Made by a program: the position numbers and the translations under genes
The notes under the pieces: generated by a model
What the model was told of the DNA's origin: nothing
What the model saw: the letters and a program-made list of their open reading frames with translations, nothing else
Database searches by the model: none
Virus record (IMG/VR): IMGVR_UViG_3300029448_000029
Coordinates: 1 to 61,784 of that record
Strand: one strand, 5' to 3'
From: a virus
DNA length: 61,784 bases
Shown here: piece after piece, positions 16,242-25,900 of the stretch
Layout of the letters: each line of letters begins with the position of its first letter
How positions within the stretch are numbered: position 1 is the stretch's first letter

Positions 16242-17891
16242 TTAATTAAACCATCTGTCCTCTCCGTCCCAAATACTATCGTTTTCACCGTCCATATGCG
16301 GAACAAAGCCAAAAGGCATCACTTCCGATTCCAATCTTTTTATTTCATCATCAAAAATATCAACCCGAACATCTGTATTTGTTAAGTCTTTAAAATAGTC
16401 TTGACGAGTAAGCCAAGCAAAAAGAACAAGCGTCATTACCAAGTCATCGTTGTGTCCTTCATCTGCCTCGTATGACTGTCCTTTTGCGACAAATGTAATA
16501 AGTTCATTCACGATTTCTAAGTCTTCGATGATCATTTTATCTTGCTCAATAAGACTTTTAAGAACAGAACATCCTAATTTTTTAACGGCACTCGTTGTTC
16601 TTACACCCATATGAGATTTTGATCCACCAAAACCACCAGAAATTGTTTGTCCCGCTCTTCCTCTAAAAGCACACATCAAAATATTTTCATACTCCAAGTC
16701 ACGATGAAGGACATCTGCAACCTGTCCACCAATATCGTTGATTTCAATGAGTGTTTGAGCCATATTATATTTTTCAGCGACTGCTTTGATTACGGTTGGA
16801 TAAACCATCGGTGAGATAATATTATTTCGGTATTTTGCAACCACCTTGTATGGAGTCTCGGTAATGTCTGTTATGGTAAACGCACTGTAATCTTTTCCTT
16901 GTCCCCGAGCGGTGTCCACAACACAAACATACTTGTGATTTGCTTTCGGTTCCTCATATAAGTCTAATCCGTCTTTATTTTTCTCAATGGGATTTACCCA
17001 AGACAAAGCGTGAAGTTTAGACGAGGATATCAGGGTGTTTGCAGAACCAACAAAGTCACATTCAAATTCTGTTTGGAATTGAATCTCGCTGGTGTTTGCA
17101 ATCGTTTCCTCTTTCCACTTGTCATTCCGAAGAGGTCCGCCGGGATACATGGGAACTTGCGACCAGTGAACCTCGATGGGAACATATTCGTTCTTTCCGA
17201 TCTCTCCTGCTTTCTTTGTAGCACCCTTCCAGTAGTGGTAGAACATGTTCAAACCGTTCGGAGTGGAAACCATCAGGACTTTCGTGGACTGTCCAGAAGA
17301 GATTGTAGGGTATACAGAACTAAAGAATTCATCAGCAATACCGTGTGGAACGTGAGCAAATTCGTCAAGGAAAATCATGTTGAACGAGCCACCCCGAATC
17401 GCACTCGATGATGTTGACGATGCGATGATCCGAGAGCCGTTCTCTAACTGAATGGAACCTTTGTTCCATTCTACAATACCTTGCTGCAACCAGATCGGAA
17501 GATACTCATATGCCAGTTTGAGTCGGTGCAAAAGTTCTCTCGCTGTGCTTTGTTTGTTAGCGAGAATACCAACCGTCATATCTTGGTTAAAAAGAATGTA
17601 GTGTAGAATGTAAGAAACAACCGTGGTGGACTTACCAGACTGTCGAGGAAGTTTACAAATCACAAAACGATTGCTGTGAATTGTTTCCACAATTTCTTTT
17701 TGATAATCATATAGATCAAAGGGAATCAAACCTTTATCTAGTGAGACAACCTTAACATATTTCTTTGTAAAATAAATCGGATCCCCAGCACATTTCATGT
17801 ATTCTTTAACTTGTGCTTTGGTGAAGGACATCTCCAAACCAGTTTCTTTCAGGTTCGGATTACCAAGATATCCTTTTTGTTTATCACTCAT
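16242..17891 (-). CDS. 17: gp17 terminase large subunit
   Basis: A 549-aa DNA-packaging motor (T4 gp17 is 610 aa). The ATPase has Walker A LPRQSGKSTT (81-90) and Walker B MIFLDEFAHV (172-181) with the catalytic Glu at 177, followed by the coupling motif VSTPNG. The C-terminal RNase H-like nuclease shows YVCVVDTARGQGKDYSAF (first acidic residue), IEINDIGGQVAD and a late GHNDDLVMTLVLFAW with DD. The start overlaps the gp16 end by 8 nt, so the two terminase subunits are probably translated in a coupled way. Confidence 0.97.
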   Translation of the reverse strand: MSDKQKGYLGNPNLKETGLEMSFTKAQVKEYMKCAGDPIYFTKKYVKVVSLDKGLIPFDLYDYQKEIVETIHSNRFVICKLPRQSGKSTTVVSYILHYILFNQDMTVGILANKQSTARELLHRLKLAYEYLPIWLQQGIVEWNKGSIQLENGSRIIASSTSSSAIRGGSFNMIFLDEFAHVPHGIADEFFSSVYPTISSGQSTKVLMVSTPNGLNMFYHYWKGATKKAGEIGKNEYVPIEVHWSQVPMYPGGPLRNDKWKEETIANTSEIQFQTEFECDFVGSANTLISSSKLHALSWVNPIEKNKDGLDLYEEPKANHKYVCVVDTARGQGKDYSAFTITDITETPYKVVAKYRNNIISPMVYPTVIKAVAEKYNMAQTLIEINDIGGQVADVLHRDLEYENILMCAFRGRAGQTISGGFGGSKSHMGVRTTSAVKKLGCSVLKSLIEQDKMIIEDLEIVNELITFVAKGQSYEADEGHNDDLVMTLVLFAWLTRQDYFKDLTNTDVRVDIFDDEIKRLESEVMPFGFVPHMDGENDSIWDGEDRWFN

Positions 17892-18339
17892 CTAAATCCT
17901 CCGTCACATCCAACATATCTTGTCTGACTTTTGCTCGGGAACTTCGATCATTGTTGATCAAGTCCTGAAGTTCGAGTGTTGAGCCAACATAGATGGCATT
18001 GTTTGTGGTGTTGTTCACGTTCACTTCAGTCTTGTCCATGTCTGCCATCTTCTTATGTAAGTCCATAAGATCAGTGTTCACCTCAGAAACCGTCTTAATA
18101 AGAGTGGCAGCAACTTCGTATGCTCTAGGATGATCTCCCTCGGACGCAATCTTCAGAATACCGTCGATGGCTTCACTGCCACGATCAATGAGTTCCTTTA
18201 GATTTTTTCGAGTGAGGTTAAAATCAACGTCTGCTTTGTCACCAGTGAGTTGAATTTCCTTGACTTCTTTTTTTATATCGTTAACCTCTGCCTTGTAGGT
18301 TGTTTCAAGTGCCTCTGATATTTTATCATTAGAATCCAT
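17884..18339 (-). CDS. 16: gp16 terminase small subunit
   Basis: A 151-aa helical protein (T4 gp16 is 164 aa) immediately upstream of gp17. The region NLKELIDRGSEAIDGILKIA, then GDHPRAYEVAATLIKTVSEV, followed by NTDLMDLHKKM, matches the central coiled oligomerisation domain of T4-type small terminases. The C-terminal FVGSTxELQ-like element (YVGSTLELQDLIN) is also typical. A GGAGA ribosome site precedes the ATG. Confidence 0.9.
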   Translation of the reverse strand: MDSNDKISEALETTYKAEVNDIKKEVKEIQLTGDKADVDFNLTRKNLKELIDRGSEAIDGILKIASEGDHPRAYEVAATLIKTVSEVNTDLMDLHKKMADMDKTEVNVNNTTNNAIYVGSTLELQDLINNDRSSRAKVRQDMLDVTEDLDE

Positions 18340-18351
18340 GTTTTCTCCATA

Positions 18352-19125
18352 TTAATGAGTTCGTCCCTCTGCGGGATAATACACCGGCCCGGAAAGTCCA
18401 GTAATTGTTGAACCTGTTACACCAAACGAGGAAACAACAGCACTTTCATCACTTGCAGCGTCTGTAAGATTTGCATAGAAGTCTCCGGTGATCGAAAGAA
18501 TAACACCACTTGCTGTAAGTCCTTGAGTTTTGACTGGTCCATACATATACGATTTCGCTAAGAACTCAAACGTTGTTGAGATAAATCTTCTTGTAGCAAA
18601 GTTACCCTCATATTCCTCTTGAATGTTAATGTTTGACAATACAATGGGAACATCGACTTTTTCGTGAGCATCGTTCATGTTTATTGAAACAATAAACTCT
18701 GGGGCAAAAAATGGTGTGATCTGCTCAATAATCTGTAAGTTTTCATCAATACTTGAGGTGAAGGAATATAAACCAAAACTTATATTATAGGGGACTTCAT
18801 TAAAAGCAGATGTTGTAAGAGCACCATCTTGTTTTTTCATTTTCCTTAATTTGTTAATTGTTCTCGTTGGATCATAATTTACTCCGGTAATATCAAAACC
18901 AAGTCTAGGTAAAATCGCTTTTACTTTTGTTTTATCCTCTAAAATTGATCCACCCTCATTCAATCTTGCGATGAATTTTTCTTTCGGTGCGTATGATATC
19001 GGAACTCTAACTTTTTGTGTGGTATTTCCGGCTGAGTCGATATCACGAACAATTATATTGTTGAACAAAGATCCAAAACCTATGACGAGTTTTCTCAATG
19101 ATTCATTGTAGAAAGTTGAAAACAT
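18352..19125 (-). CDS. 15: gp15 tail sheath stabilizer/completion protein
   Basis: A 257-aa protein (T4 gp15 is 272 aa) capping the tail sheath for head joining. It starts MFSTFYNESLRKLVIGFGSL and has VPISYAPKEKFIARLNEG, ILPRLGFDITGVNYD and a pattern of FEVP-type strands (NEVPYNISFGLYSF, IIEQITPFFAPEF) matching the gp15 family closely. It overlaps gp14 by one base, so neck genes gp13-gp14-gp15 form a tight cluster. Confidence 0.93.
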   Translation of the reverse strand: MFSTFYNESLRKLVIGFGSLFNNIIVRDIDSAGNTTQKVRVPISYAPKEKFIARLNEGGSILEDKTKVKAILPRLGFDITGVNYDPTRTINKLRKMKKQDGALTTSAFNEVPYNISFGLYSFTSSIDENLQIIEQITPFFAPEFIVSINMNDAHEKVDVPIVLSNINIQEEYEGNFATRRFISTTFEFLAKSYMYGPVKTQGLTASGVILSITGDFYANLTDAASDESAVVSSFGVTGSTITGLSGPVYYPAEGRTH

Positions 19126-19787
19126 TAGTAATTACCCTCCGAGAACGGATCGGTATCCGTAAAATCAAATACGTCAAACTCGTCCTCAAGATCCTCAATA
19201 ATTGCATTATCACCAACGGTGACTCCGGTAGAGTTTACCGGAATAAGAATGTCACCTGAAAGACCTCTAGTGTCTGTTTCAAGTGCGTCGATTTGTGAGA
19301 ATCCAGTATCCATATCTTCGTGTGAGTAGGTGAATGTTTCACAAGTTAAATAATATGTGTATAATTTTCCCAGTTGATAAAATGGATTTTCATGCTCCAC
19401 AAAGTTAATTTCAAATAACGTTTTGCTCAATGGAAAAAATATAAGATCACCTTCTCTTGGACGAACTATTTCACTTTGATATGTTGTAACCTCTTGCTCA
19501 AAACGTTTTCTGGCAACAACGAGATCCATTCTGTCGTTTATTTGAATACCAAACTTTGACAATATATCTCCATCACCCTCAAAGCCGTTCACCGACTGAA
19601 TATACATTTCTATTTCATAGCCGTCATCGAACTTTGCCTCGGTGTCCTCTCCGAATAATTTATCTTCATTGATGAGTTTTCTAGGAATATAAACCATCGC
19701 TTTTCCATTGATGCGAATGGATTCAATAGACAAATCTTCAACAAGATTTTGTTCGCTAGAATTCTCTTTGAAATAAGGACTTCTCAT
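19125..19787 (-). CDS. 14: gp14 neck protein
   Basis: A 220-aa head-completion/neck protein (T4 gp14 is 256 aa) forming, with gp13, the adaptor between portal and tail. Matches are QNLVEDLSIESIRINGKAMV, YIPRKLINEDKLFGEDTEAK, KFDDGYEIEMYIQSVNGFEG and the ENPFYQLGKLYTYYLTCETF stretch. The C-terminus is acidic (EDEFDVFDFTDTDPF), as usual in the family. It overlaps gp13 by 4 nt. Confidence 0.92.
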   Translation of the reverse strand: MRSPYFKENSSEQNLVEDLSIESIRINGKAMVYIPRKLINEDKLFGEDTEAKFDDGYEIEMYIQSVNGFEGDGDILSKFGIQINDRMDLVVARKRFEQEVTTYQSEIVRPREGDLIFFPLSKTLFEINFVEHENPFYQLGKLYTYYLTCETFTYSHEDMDTGFSQIDALETDTRGLSGDILIPVNSTGVTVGDNAIIEDLEDEFDVFDFTDTDPFSEGNY

Positions 19788-20593
19788 GCAACTATAAAGT
19801 CAATCGGTAATTCATATTGAGAGTAGAACTGTTGTTCGATGATATCAACTTCTTGAACTGCTTCTGCGTATATCTGCGGTCCGTTAAGTTGAACACCACC
19901 AGGCAGTTGAACACCCGCGAATTTAGAAAGATTGCTCCCCCATTGTTTTTTGATCAAAGCCGTGACGTATTTTTTAAACAATCTATCGTTGTAAATTTCC
20001 GTAAAGAAATCTGGATCTAAAGCGGCATAAGCCTCGATGATGATAAAGTCTCCTGCATTGATTTGTTTATCCAGATCAGCATCAATTAAAAGTCTGTTTG
20101 TGACTTTACTAAAACGAATTTCTTTTTCATTTTGGAAAAAATCTTCAATCATGTTGACGTATCTTTTTGCAGAGTCAAAAGAGGTAAGACCTAAAGATGA
20201 GGAGTATCCCAGTCCGGTGTTGATTCCGAAGTAATCAGAAAGAGCCATTTGATAACGAATGTCAAACATGCTCTGAACACCACGAAGGGCACCAAATCTA
20301 AACACTTTTATTATGGAAACAATATCTTGTCCAGTAGGACCACCGTCTGGAAATCCCTTTGGTGTTCCTATTGTATTTGTGTCAATGAAACGATTATTAA
20401 TATCATCCTGTGACAACTCATGTGAGAAAAACACCTTTTCAACTCCGTCGAAATGTCTCTCGGTAAAAAATTGTAGTGCTTCATCAACTCTGTCCTCTGC
20501 TTGCTCTCGATCAACGTTAATTTCAATGACCGGAGCGCCAAGTTTTCTCAGAGCATATTCAATGAGTTCATTCTTAGAGGTTGGCTTTGCCAT
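19784..20593 (-). CDS. 13: gp13 neck protein
   Basis: A 269-aa neck/head-completion protein (T4 gp13 is 309 aa). It starts MAKPTSKNELIEYALRKLGA, followed by APVIEINVDREQAEDRVDEA and LQFFTERHFDGVEKVF, the hallmark N-terminus of T4-like gp13; the C-terminal PGGVQLNGPQIYAEA is also conserved. ATG 20593 is chosen over an in-frame upstream start because the family begins at MAxPxSKxELIEYALRxLG and GGGG precedes it. A late-like TATACATA is about 20 nt upstream, after a terminator. Confidence 0.93.
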   Translation of the reverse strand: MAKPTSKNELIEYALRKLGAPVIEINVDREQAEDRVDEALQFFTERHFDGVEKVFFSHELSQDDINNRFIDTNTIGTPKGFPDGGPTGQDIVSIIKVFRFGALRGVQSMFDIRYQMALSDYFGINTGLGYSSSLGLTSFDSAKRYVNMIEDFFQNEKEIRFSKVTNRLLIDADLDKQINAGDFIIIEAYAALDPDFFTEIYNDRLFKKYVTALIKKQWGSNLSKFAGVQLPGGVQLNGPQIYAEAVQEVDIIEQQFYSQYELPIDFIVA

Positions 20594-20613
20594 AGGTATT
20601 CCCCTTTCCAGAA

Positions 20614-20621
20614 TATGTATA
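20614..20621 (-). promoter_or_regulatory. Late promoter-like element of gp13
   Basis: TATACATA on the minus strand, one mismatch from TATAAATA, lies 20 nt before the gp13 ATG and 4 nt after the terminator stem at 20626-20655. It would start the neck-to-capsid late unit. Confidence 0.5.
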
Positions 20622-20625
20622 AGAT

Positions 20626-20655
20626 AAAGCGGGCCCAACCAAGTGGACCCGCTTT
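20626..20655 (-). terminator. Terminator-like hairpin ending the tail-fibre operon
   Basis: An 11-bp stem (AAAGCGGGTCC/GGGCCCGCTTT on the minus strand) with an 8-nt loop. The single imperfect pair is a G-U wobble in the minus transcript but a C-A mismatch in the plus transcript, so it is suited to minus-strand termination. It lies 20 bases past the stop of the Cys-rich 162-aa gene. The following U tract is weak. Confidence 0.7.
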
Positions 20656-20674
20656 GTTTTACTTATCGTTTTAT

Positions 20675-21163
20675 TTATTGTTTTACTTGAACGGTGACTG
20701 GAATATTTTGAATTTCTGTGTATTCCATGTTTTCAATGTAATACTTTCTGGTAATTGGCTCTTCCGCTTCATCTGGCTCACTTGCTGTGTAATCAGTGAA
20801 TCCTGGCATACCTAATGGACAACTTAATTTTGGGTGATCTAATTTGCTGTATTCGTTACCTTCGGAAATAAGCCAAGTCGCTTCTCTATCCCCACAACCA
20901 CAACCACCACAGAAATGCTTCCCCACACTTTTGCTGTTTTGTAAGTGTTGGCATGGTGGTAAAACACCACCAACGTGCTGATTTCCGAAACAACTAATGA
21001 CTCGTAATTGCTTTGTTGCTTTTTCTACTTTTTTATTTCCAAATCCTCTGGATGCTAAGGCTGAGGCATAACTTTGAACCATACCAATACCTTTTTTGAG
21101 AGCATTCTTTTTTGTTTCATTTAGTTTTCTAAAACCACTATTTTTACAATTTTTACAGCCCAT
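20675..21163 (-). CDS. Small Cys-rich, probably metal-binding protein
   Basis: A 162-aa protein of unknown family with nine or so cysteines in metal-site-like spacing: MGCKNCKN at the start, SCFGNQH and LPPCQHLQ with histidines in the middle, and HFCGGCGCGDREATWL, with LSCPLGMPGF later. A basic helical segment (NETKKNALKKGIGMVQSYA) follows the first pair. The AAGGAATAATC leader gives a fair ribosome site. It is the last gene of the fibre operon, before a terminator and right after the Cys-rich fibre genes. It may be a zinc-binding virion or assembly factor; no function is established. Confidence 0.8.
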   Translation of the reverse strand: MGCKNCKNSGFRKLNETKKNALKKGIGMVQSYASALASRGFGNKKVEKATKQLRVISCFGNQHVGGVLPPCQHLQNSKSVGKHFCGGCGCGDREATWLISEGNEYSKLDHPKLSCPLGMPGFTDYTASEPDEAEEPITRKYYIENMEYTEIQNIPVTVQVKQ

Positions 21164-21172
21164 GATTATTCC

Positions 21173-22930
21173 TTATATGATATTAATTCTTCTTACCAAT
21201 CTAATTTTAAACTTATTATCTAATCCTGTCAACATTGTAAAACCATCTTTTCTTGATGTTTCTGTATTATCGGGACCAGCAAATGCAGAGTAAACCAGAT
21301 TTGCTGCTGGATAATTTGCAAATTCTCTCACCAAAGTATTGCTTCTAGTTGAAGAAAGATATGGGAAATATAATTCGGGATCAAACGGATTTGAGTATCT
21401 TGTTGGTCTGTATGACAATAACTTTCTTCGATTTTGTGAATAACGAGAAGCATAACCAACCGTAAAATCTAACTCTCTCTGAACATCAATTATGAAACCA
21501 AGTTCTTGAATGCTAGGAACATACCAATCTCGGAAAGAAAATCTATTGTATCCTCTGACTTGTTTAAAGAGATCGCTTTGTGGTGCGGGGTAATTTGATG
21601 CACCGTATGTGTTTAGCAAACCGTCGTAAGTTGATGTCTCCATTCCATCAATTCTTTCTGAGGTTGTTGTGTGTTGATATAAAATGTCGTTCAATCCAAA
21701 CTCATCTCCGAGATCGGACAGACACATAATGAGTGCCCATTTTGAATCGGCACCAATACCACTCTTTTCGGATGCTCTGGGATCAGTTGCCTCTCCAGTT
21801 TCTAAGTTGATTTTTGTTTTACTAATGCCTGGATTGAAAATACCCATGTAAATTCCACCAGCGAATGTATCACCAACATTAGGTAAGTTATCCGCTGAAA
21901 TATTGGGTGGAATCGGGACGTTATTTGAAAAACTTGGCTTTTGTGGACATGTATCTCTATCGCATTCGACGGGACCACTTTCATCTGGATCTATGAAAAA
22001 TCCATTTTGTCTTTCGCACTCTAATCGTGTGGTTCTTATACACCCACCAACGACACAACACGCACTGGTTTCTTCGTTTTGAGTAACCGTTTTTTGTAAA
22101 TTTATGCCAGTAATTTCGTTTTTATTGGAACCTCTGTTTTGATCCTCTTGTGGTATGTCAAAGGGATCTCCCACAACACTTTCCAAATAGGCAGGACCGG
22201 GGGGTGGTGGATCTGGTTCAAACTCACACGATCCATCGTCCACCGTGGCATCTGGATTATAATTTAGAGCATCCGGATCTGTGCAGCCAGCAATTTCAGT
22301 TCCACATTCAAATCCATCTTGACCATTAAGTGTGTCATAGTTGCAAATAGATCCGGTGATAAAAACAGATTGACAATCGGGAATATCTGGTAAATTAAGT
22401 TCCGCACACTCCTGAGCACTGCACACATTTTTACAAACACGAATAAACTCTTCACCAATTTCTTGACAATGACAACAGGCAAATGGGAATCTTACATCAT
22501 TCCTACCTTCAATTCCTTCAGTCGTGCTACAAAGAGTTAATCTACCGAACGCACCATCAGGTTCAACGGGAGACCAGTTTCCCCCATAATACTCACATTC
22601 ACATTTACTGATTCCAGATTGTATGCCGTTTGACGAGCCGAAGATTCCATAGATACCACCATCATTTTCTCCATCACCATCAGCCCAGTCGGTTCCATCT
22701 CCTGTGTTTTTGTTTGCATAATTACAGGAGCAACAAAAACCAGTTTCGTTTGGTTGAGGACATTGATGTGATTCAAAATTAACATTGGGTGTCCAGTAAC
22801 CAAATGAAGATAAACAATCGGAGAATGTTTTTTGTGTTTTCGTTCCGTCTGTTTCACAGCAAACTCCGACTGAGTTAATATACTCTTCGTAATTGATAAC
22901 TGTTTTTATTTTTCCTCGTGTTTGTGCCAT
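21173..22930 (-). CDS. Cys-rich tail fibre-like protein with DUF1566-like C-terminus
   Basis: A 585-aa virion-type protein. The N-terminal half contains CC-starting cysteine modules (VGVCCETDG, TGFCCSCNYANKN, ACCVVGGCIRTTRLECERQN) and one GCTDPDALNYNPDATVDDGS unit. From about residue 350 (GDTFAGGIYMGIFNPG) to the end (KFKIRLVRRINII) it resembles the DUF1566/Lcl C-type-lectin-like domain, with the typical RDWYVPSIQELGFIIDVQ core. ATG 22930 is chosen over an in-frame TTG upstream because it forms a TAATG overlap with the preceding gene. The domain type suggests receptor or surface binding. Confidence 0.75.
   Translation of the reverse strand: MAQTRGKIKTVINYEEYINSVGVCCETDGTKTQKTFSDCLSSFGYWTPNVNFESHQCPQPNETGFCCSCNYANKNTGDGTDWADGDGENDGGIYGIFGSSNGIQSGISKCECEYYGGNWSPVEPDGAFGRLTLCSTTEGIEGRNDVRFPFACCHCQEIGEEFIRVCKNVCSAQECAELNLPDIPDCQSVFITGSICNYDTLNGQDGFECGTEIAGCTDPDALNYNPDATVDDGSCEFEPDPPPPGPAYLESVVGDPFDIPQEDQNRGSNKNEITGINLQKTVTQNEETSACCVVGGCIRTTRLECERQNGFFIDPDESGPVECDRDTCPQKPSFSNNVPIPPNISADNLPNVGDTFAGGIYMGIFNPGISKTKINLETGEATDPRASEKSGIGADSKWALIMCLSDLGDEFGLNDILYQHTTTSERIDGMETSTYDGLLNTYGASNYPAPQSDLFKQVRGYNRFSFRDWYVPSIQELGFIIDVQRELDFTVGYASRYSQNRRKLLSYRPTRYSNPFDPELYFPYLSSTRSNTLVREFANYPAANLVYSAFAGPDNTETSRKDGFTMLTGLDNKFKIRLVRRINII
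22224..22297. repeat. GCTDP-repeat unit, DNA copy 1 (fibre gene)
   Basis: This 74-base stretch aligns without gaps to 50054-50127 in the baseplate hub gene, with about 61 of 74 bases identical by eye. It encodes the GCTDPxALNYNPxATVDDGSC unit in both genes. The synonymous changes show it is not a sequencing artefact but a diverged duplicate. Confidence 0.8.
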
Positions 22931-25900
22931 TACTCGCAATCCTCCAAGTATCGACAGTAGTTATCAACGCCAGCAATTTCTGGACAATTCATCGTGACAC
23001 ACTCACCGTTCACAATTTTTCTTGCGATATAGAATGAGTAATTAATTTCAGTAGAATTGAAATTGTCATACGTTGTTTTAAAGAATCCACCGCTTACTCT
23101 TTCTTGTCCTGCATTTCCAGTTGGACGAACTGGATTAAATCCACCAACGTCGTTACCAAAGTTGATTGGTAGATTTTTTCCATAAATGCCATCTTGAACA
23201 CCAGTTGATTGTGTGTTAAACATGGTTCCGCCGGGACCGGGACCAGGTCCTTGACCGCACTGCCCGAAACTGTCTGGATAAAAACAACTACCGTCGTCTA
23301 TATTTGCCTTTGGATCCCAATTACATGCAGTCTCATCTGTGCAGCCATAGATTTCTGGCTCCGGATCAGGTTCAAAAATGCAGCAATTAGAACCACTATT
23401 GGTGCAAGTGCAGGCAAAAGAGGCATCTGGATCATAATTTGTTGCAGATGGCACTAAGCAACCAGCGTATTGACAAGTTCCATTATCTTTAGTTGCACTT
23501 GGATCGTAGTTACACGCTCCCTCATCTGTGCAGCCAGGAACTTCATACTCACATAGCGAGTTGTCACAACAAACTGATATGTCATCACCTGACGAATTGT
23601 AGTTTGTTGCAGCCGGATCACAACAAACTGGTTCACCACAACTGCCTCCATTGGGACAATATTCACACCCCTGATCCACGTTTGCATTTGAATCGTAATT
23701 ACATGCGTTATCATCCATGCAACCAAAGATTGGCTCTGGACAATTAGCACAGGGATTGTCTCTACACTTGCTATTTAATCCTTGAAATTGCCCTCCTAAT
23801 CCTGCACACTGGATAATTAAATTTTGAACACCGGATCCTTGAAGTTCAGAACATATACCGAAAACAGCGTTACCATTTCCATCAGTTTGTTCACATTGTC
23901 CACAACATGCACCACTGTATATGCAGGATCCATCGTCATTAACAGCGTTTTCATTGTAGTTAATTGCATTCGGATCTGTGCAACCATCGACATAGGTGCA
24001 GCACTTGTTCTCTGGGCAAGAAATGACGGTGCCGTTTTGACACTCTGCTTCGTTGTAGTTGCTTGCGGTCGGATCGCAGCAATCTTCGCCGGGAGGTGGT
24101 GGTGGTGGTCCTCCACATGGATTTCCGAGACAACCTTCACCCCGAGTCCAAACAGAGCCTGATGGTGCGAAACAATTACACCATGCTTCCGTTGATTGAC
24201 GGCAAACTCCATTCACACCACAGCAACGTCCAAGATCCTCTGGGAAAGTATTTTTATCTGAGCGAGTAACCCAAACCAAAGATCCCTCATCAAATCCACT
24301 TAACTCATAACCATCAGATCCACGGACAGAGGTGACACCTGTGTGAAGTCCTAAAACGCTTCCCTCTAATAAGTCAGATTCCCCTTGGCTGCCTTGACAT
24401 GCTCCAAACGTTCCGTTGAAGTTAACTCTGCGTGGATCGTGTCGAGGAGAGGCCAAAGCATACAATCCCATATACTCCTCATTGAATGAAAATGACCCTC
24501 CAAGTGGTGTTTCATCTATAAGTGGGAACCCACCAGAATTATAAAATTGATTGTTTTCATCTCTTAACACATATGCAAAACCACGACCATATGCCCAACC
24601 ATTTGGATATATTCCGTTCGGATCTCCTATTGATTCAAAACAACTCGCTCCAATTTCCTCATATCCAAACATCGTGCGGGCTTGACTCTCATAATACTGA
24701 TCAACCGGCCTGTAAACATCATTTGCGTAAATGAAACATAGACCGCTCAGATTGCCGTTCCCACTGGAGCGTTCAACCCATGATCTTACACCAACAAGGG
24801 CACTGGCAGATCCGAGGTTCAATGGAGTTGTCCGAGTCGAAAAGAATCGAAGATAACCATCTACATCTTCATCTGTTGTTGGGGGATAACATGCAGCGAT
24901 GTAATCTGCTGGTTCACGAAACGAGCATGTTGCAGGGGCATTTTCTATAATGCTATTTCTCTCTTCGCAGTTATCTTTGTTATCACCACATGTTTCAGAA
25001 CTAGACCAACAATTACCGCCACCATATTTTACCGCATCAATCCACGGGGCCCAATCAGCCACTTGAGTTTGGAATTTAATCCACTCAGAAACACCTTTAA
25101 TTGTTTTATTGTCCTGAGATCCTTCAAATGCACCAAGCAAAGTTTCATCCACTCCCGCTCCATTTTGTTGATTCCGTCTTGGAGTGGTAGTTACAGGAGC
25201 AGCACAGAAATATCCATAGAAATCGGGATTGTCTGGGATCGGGTTGTCACTTTGGCTTAGTTCAAACCTCATGTAGCCGGGTGCGCCCGCTTCATCTAAG
25301 CAAGGATTGTCCTCGCAAGAAACTCCCTCTTTATATGTTCCGACACACTGAGGACAATCCTCTGGACCTTCTACTTCAACGCACTCATCAATATAAGTGT
25401 AATAGATTGCTCCTTCAGCACCACCACCCGCATTAACAATACCTTGTTTTTTCAAACAACAAACTGCTTTGGCAGCGTTACCGAAACAACAATTTGTCGT
25501 TGCACAATTTGTTCCATCACCTTGGAAAATTCCACCAAATTCTTTACAACGAATGTGACTTAGAGGCTCTCCCGTGTCGGGATCGGCATCAAGACAAATG
25601 CCGGGTTGACCTTCTCCTGTGTCCTCTGGTAATTCAACACTTTCGGGTAAGCCAGGTGGTGGTTCAAACACACCATCTCCATCGGGATCACTAAACGGAA
25701 TACAACATGCACCAAATCTTTCAAACTCTTCACAACAAGTTTTTTCGGGTTGATCAATATCATCCGTTGTGCAAGTATATCCATCTGGATATACATCGTC
25801 GGGTGGTGTGGATATTCCACCATAGACAAATTCACATTGAATTCGAGTTAGGTTGTCACCAATGCAAACACCATTAACACAACAGGGAACTGTTGGTTGA

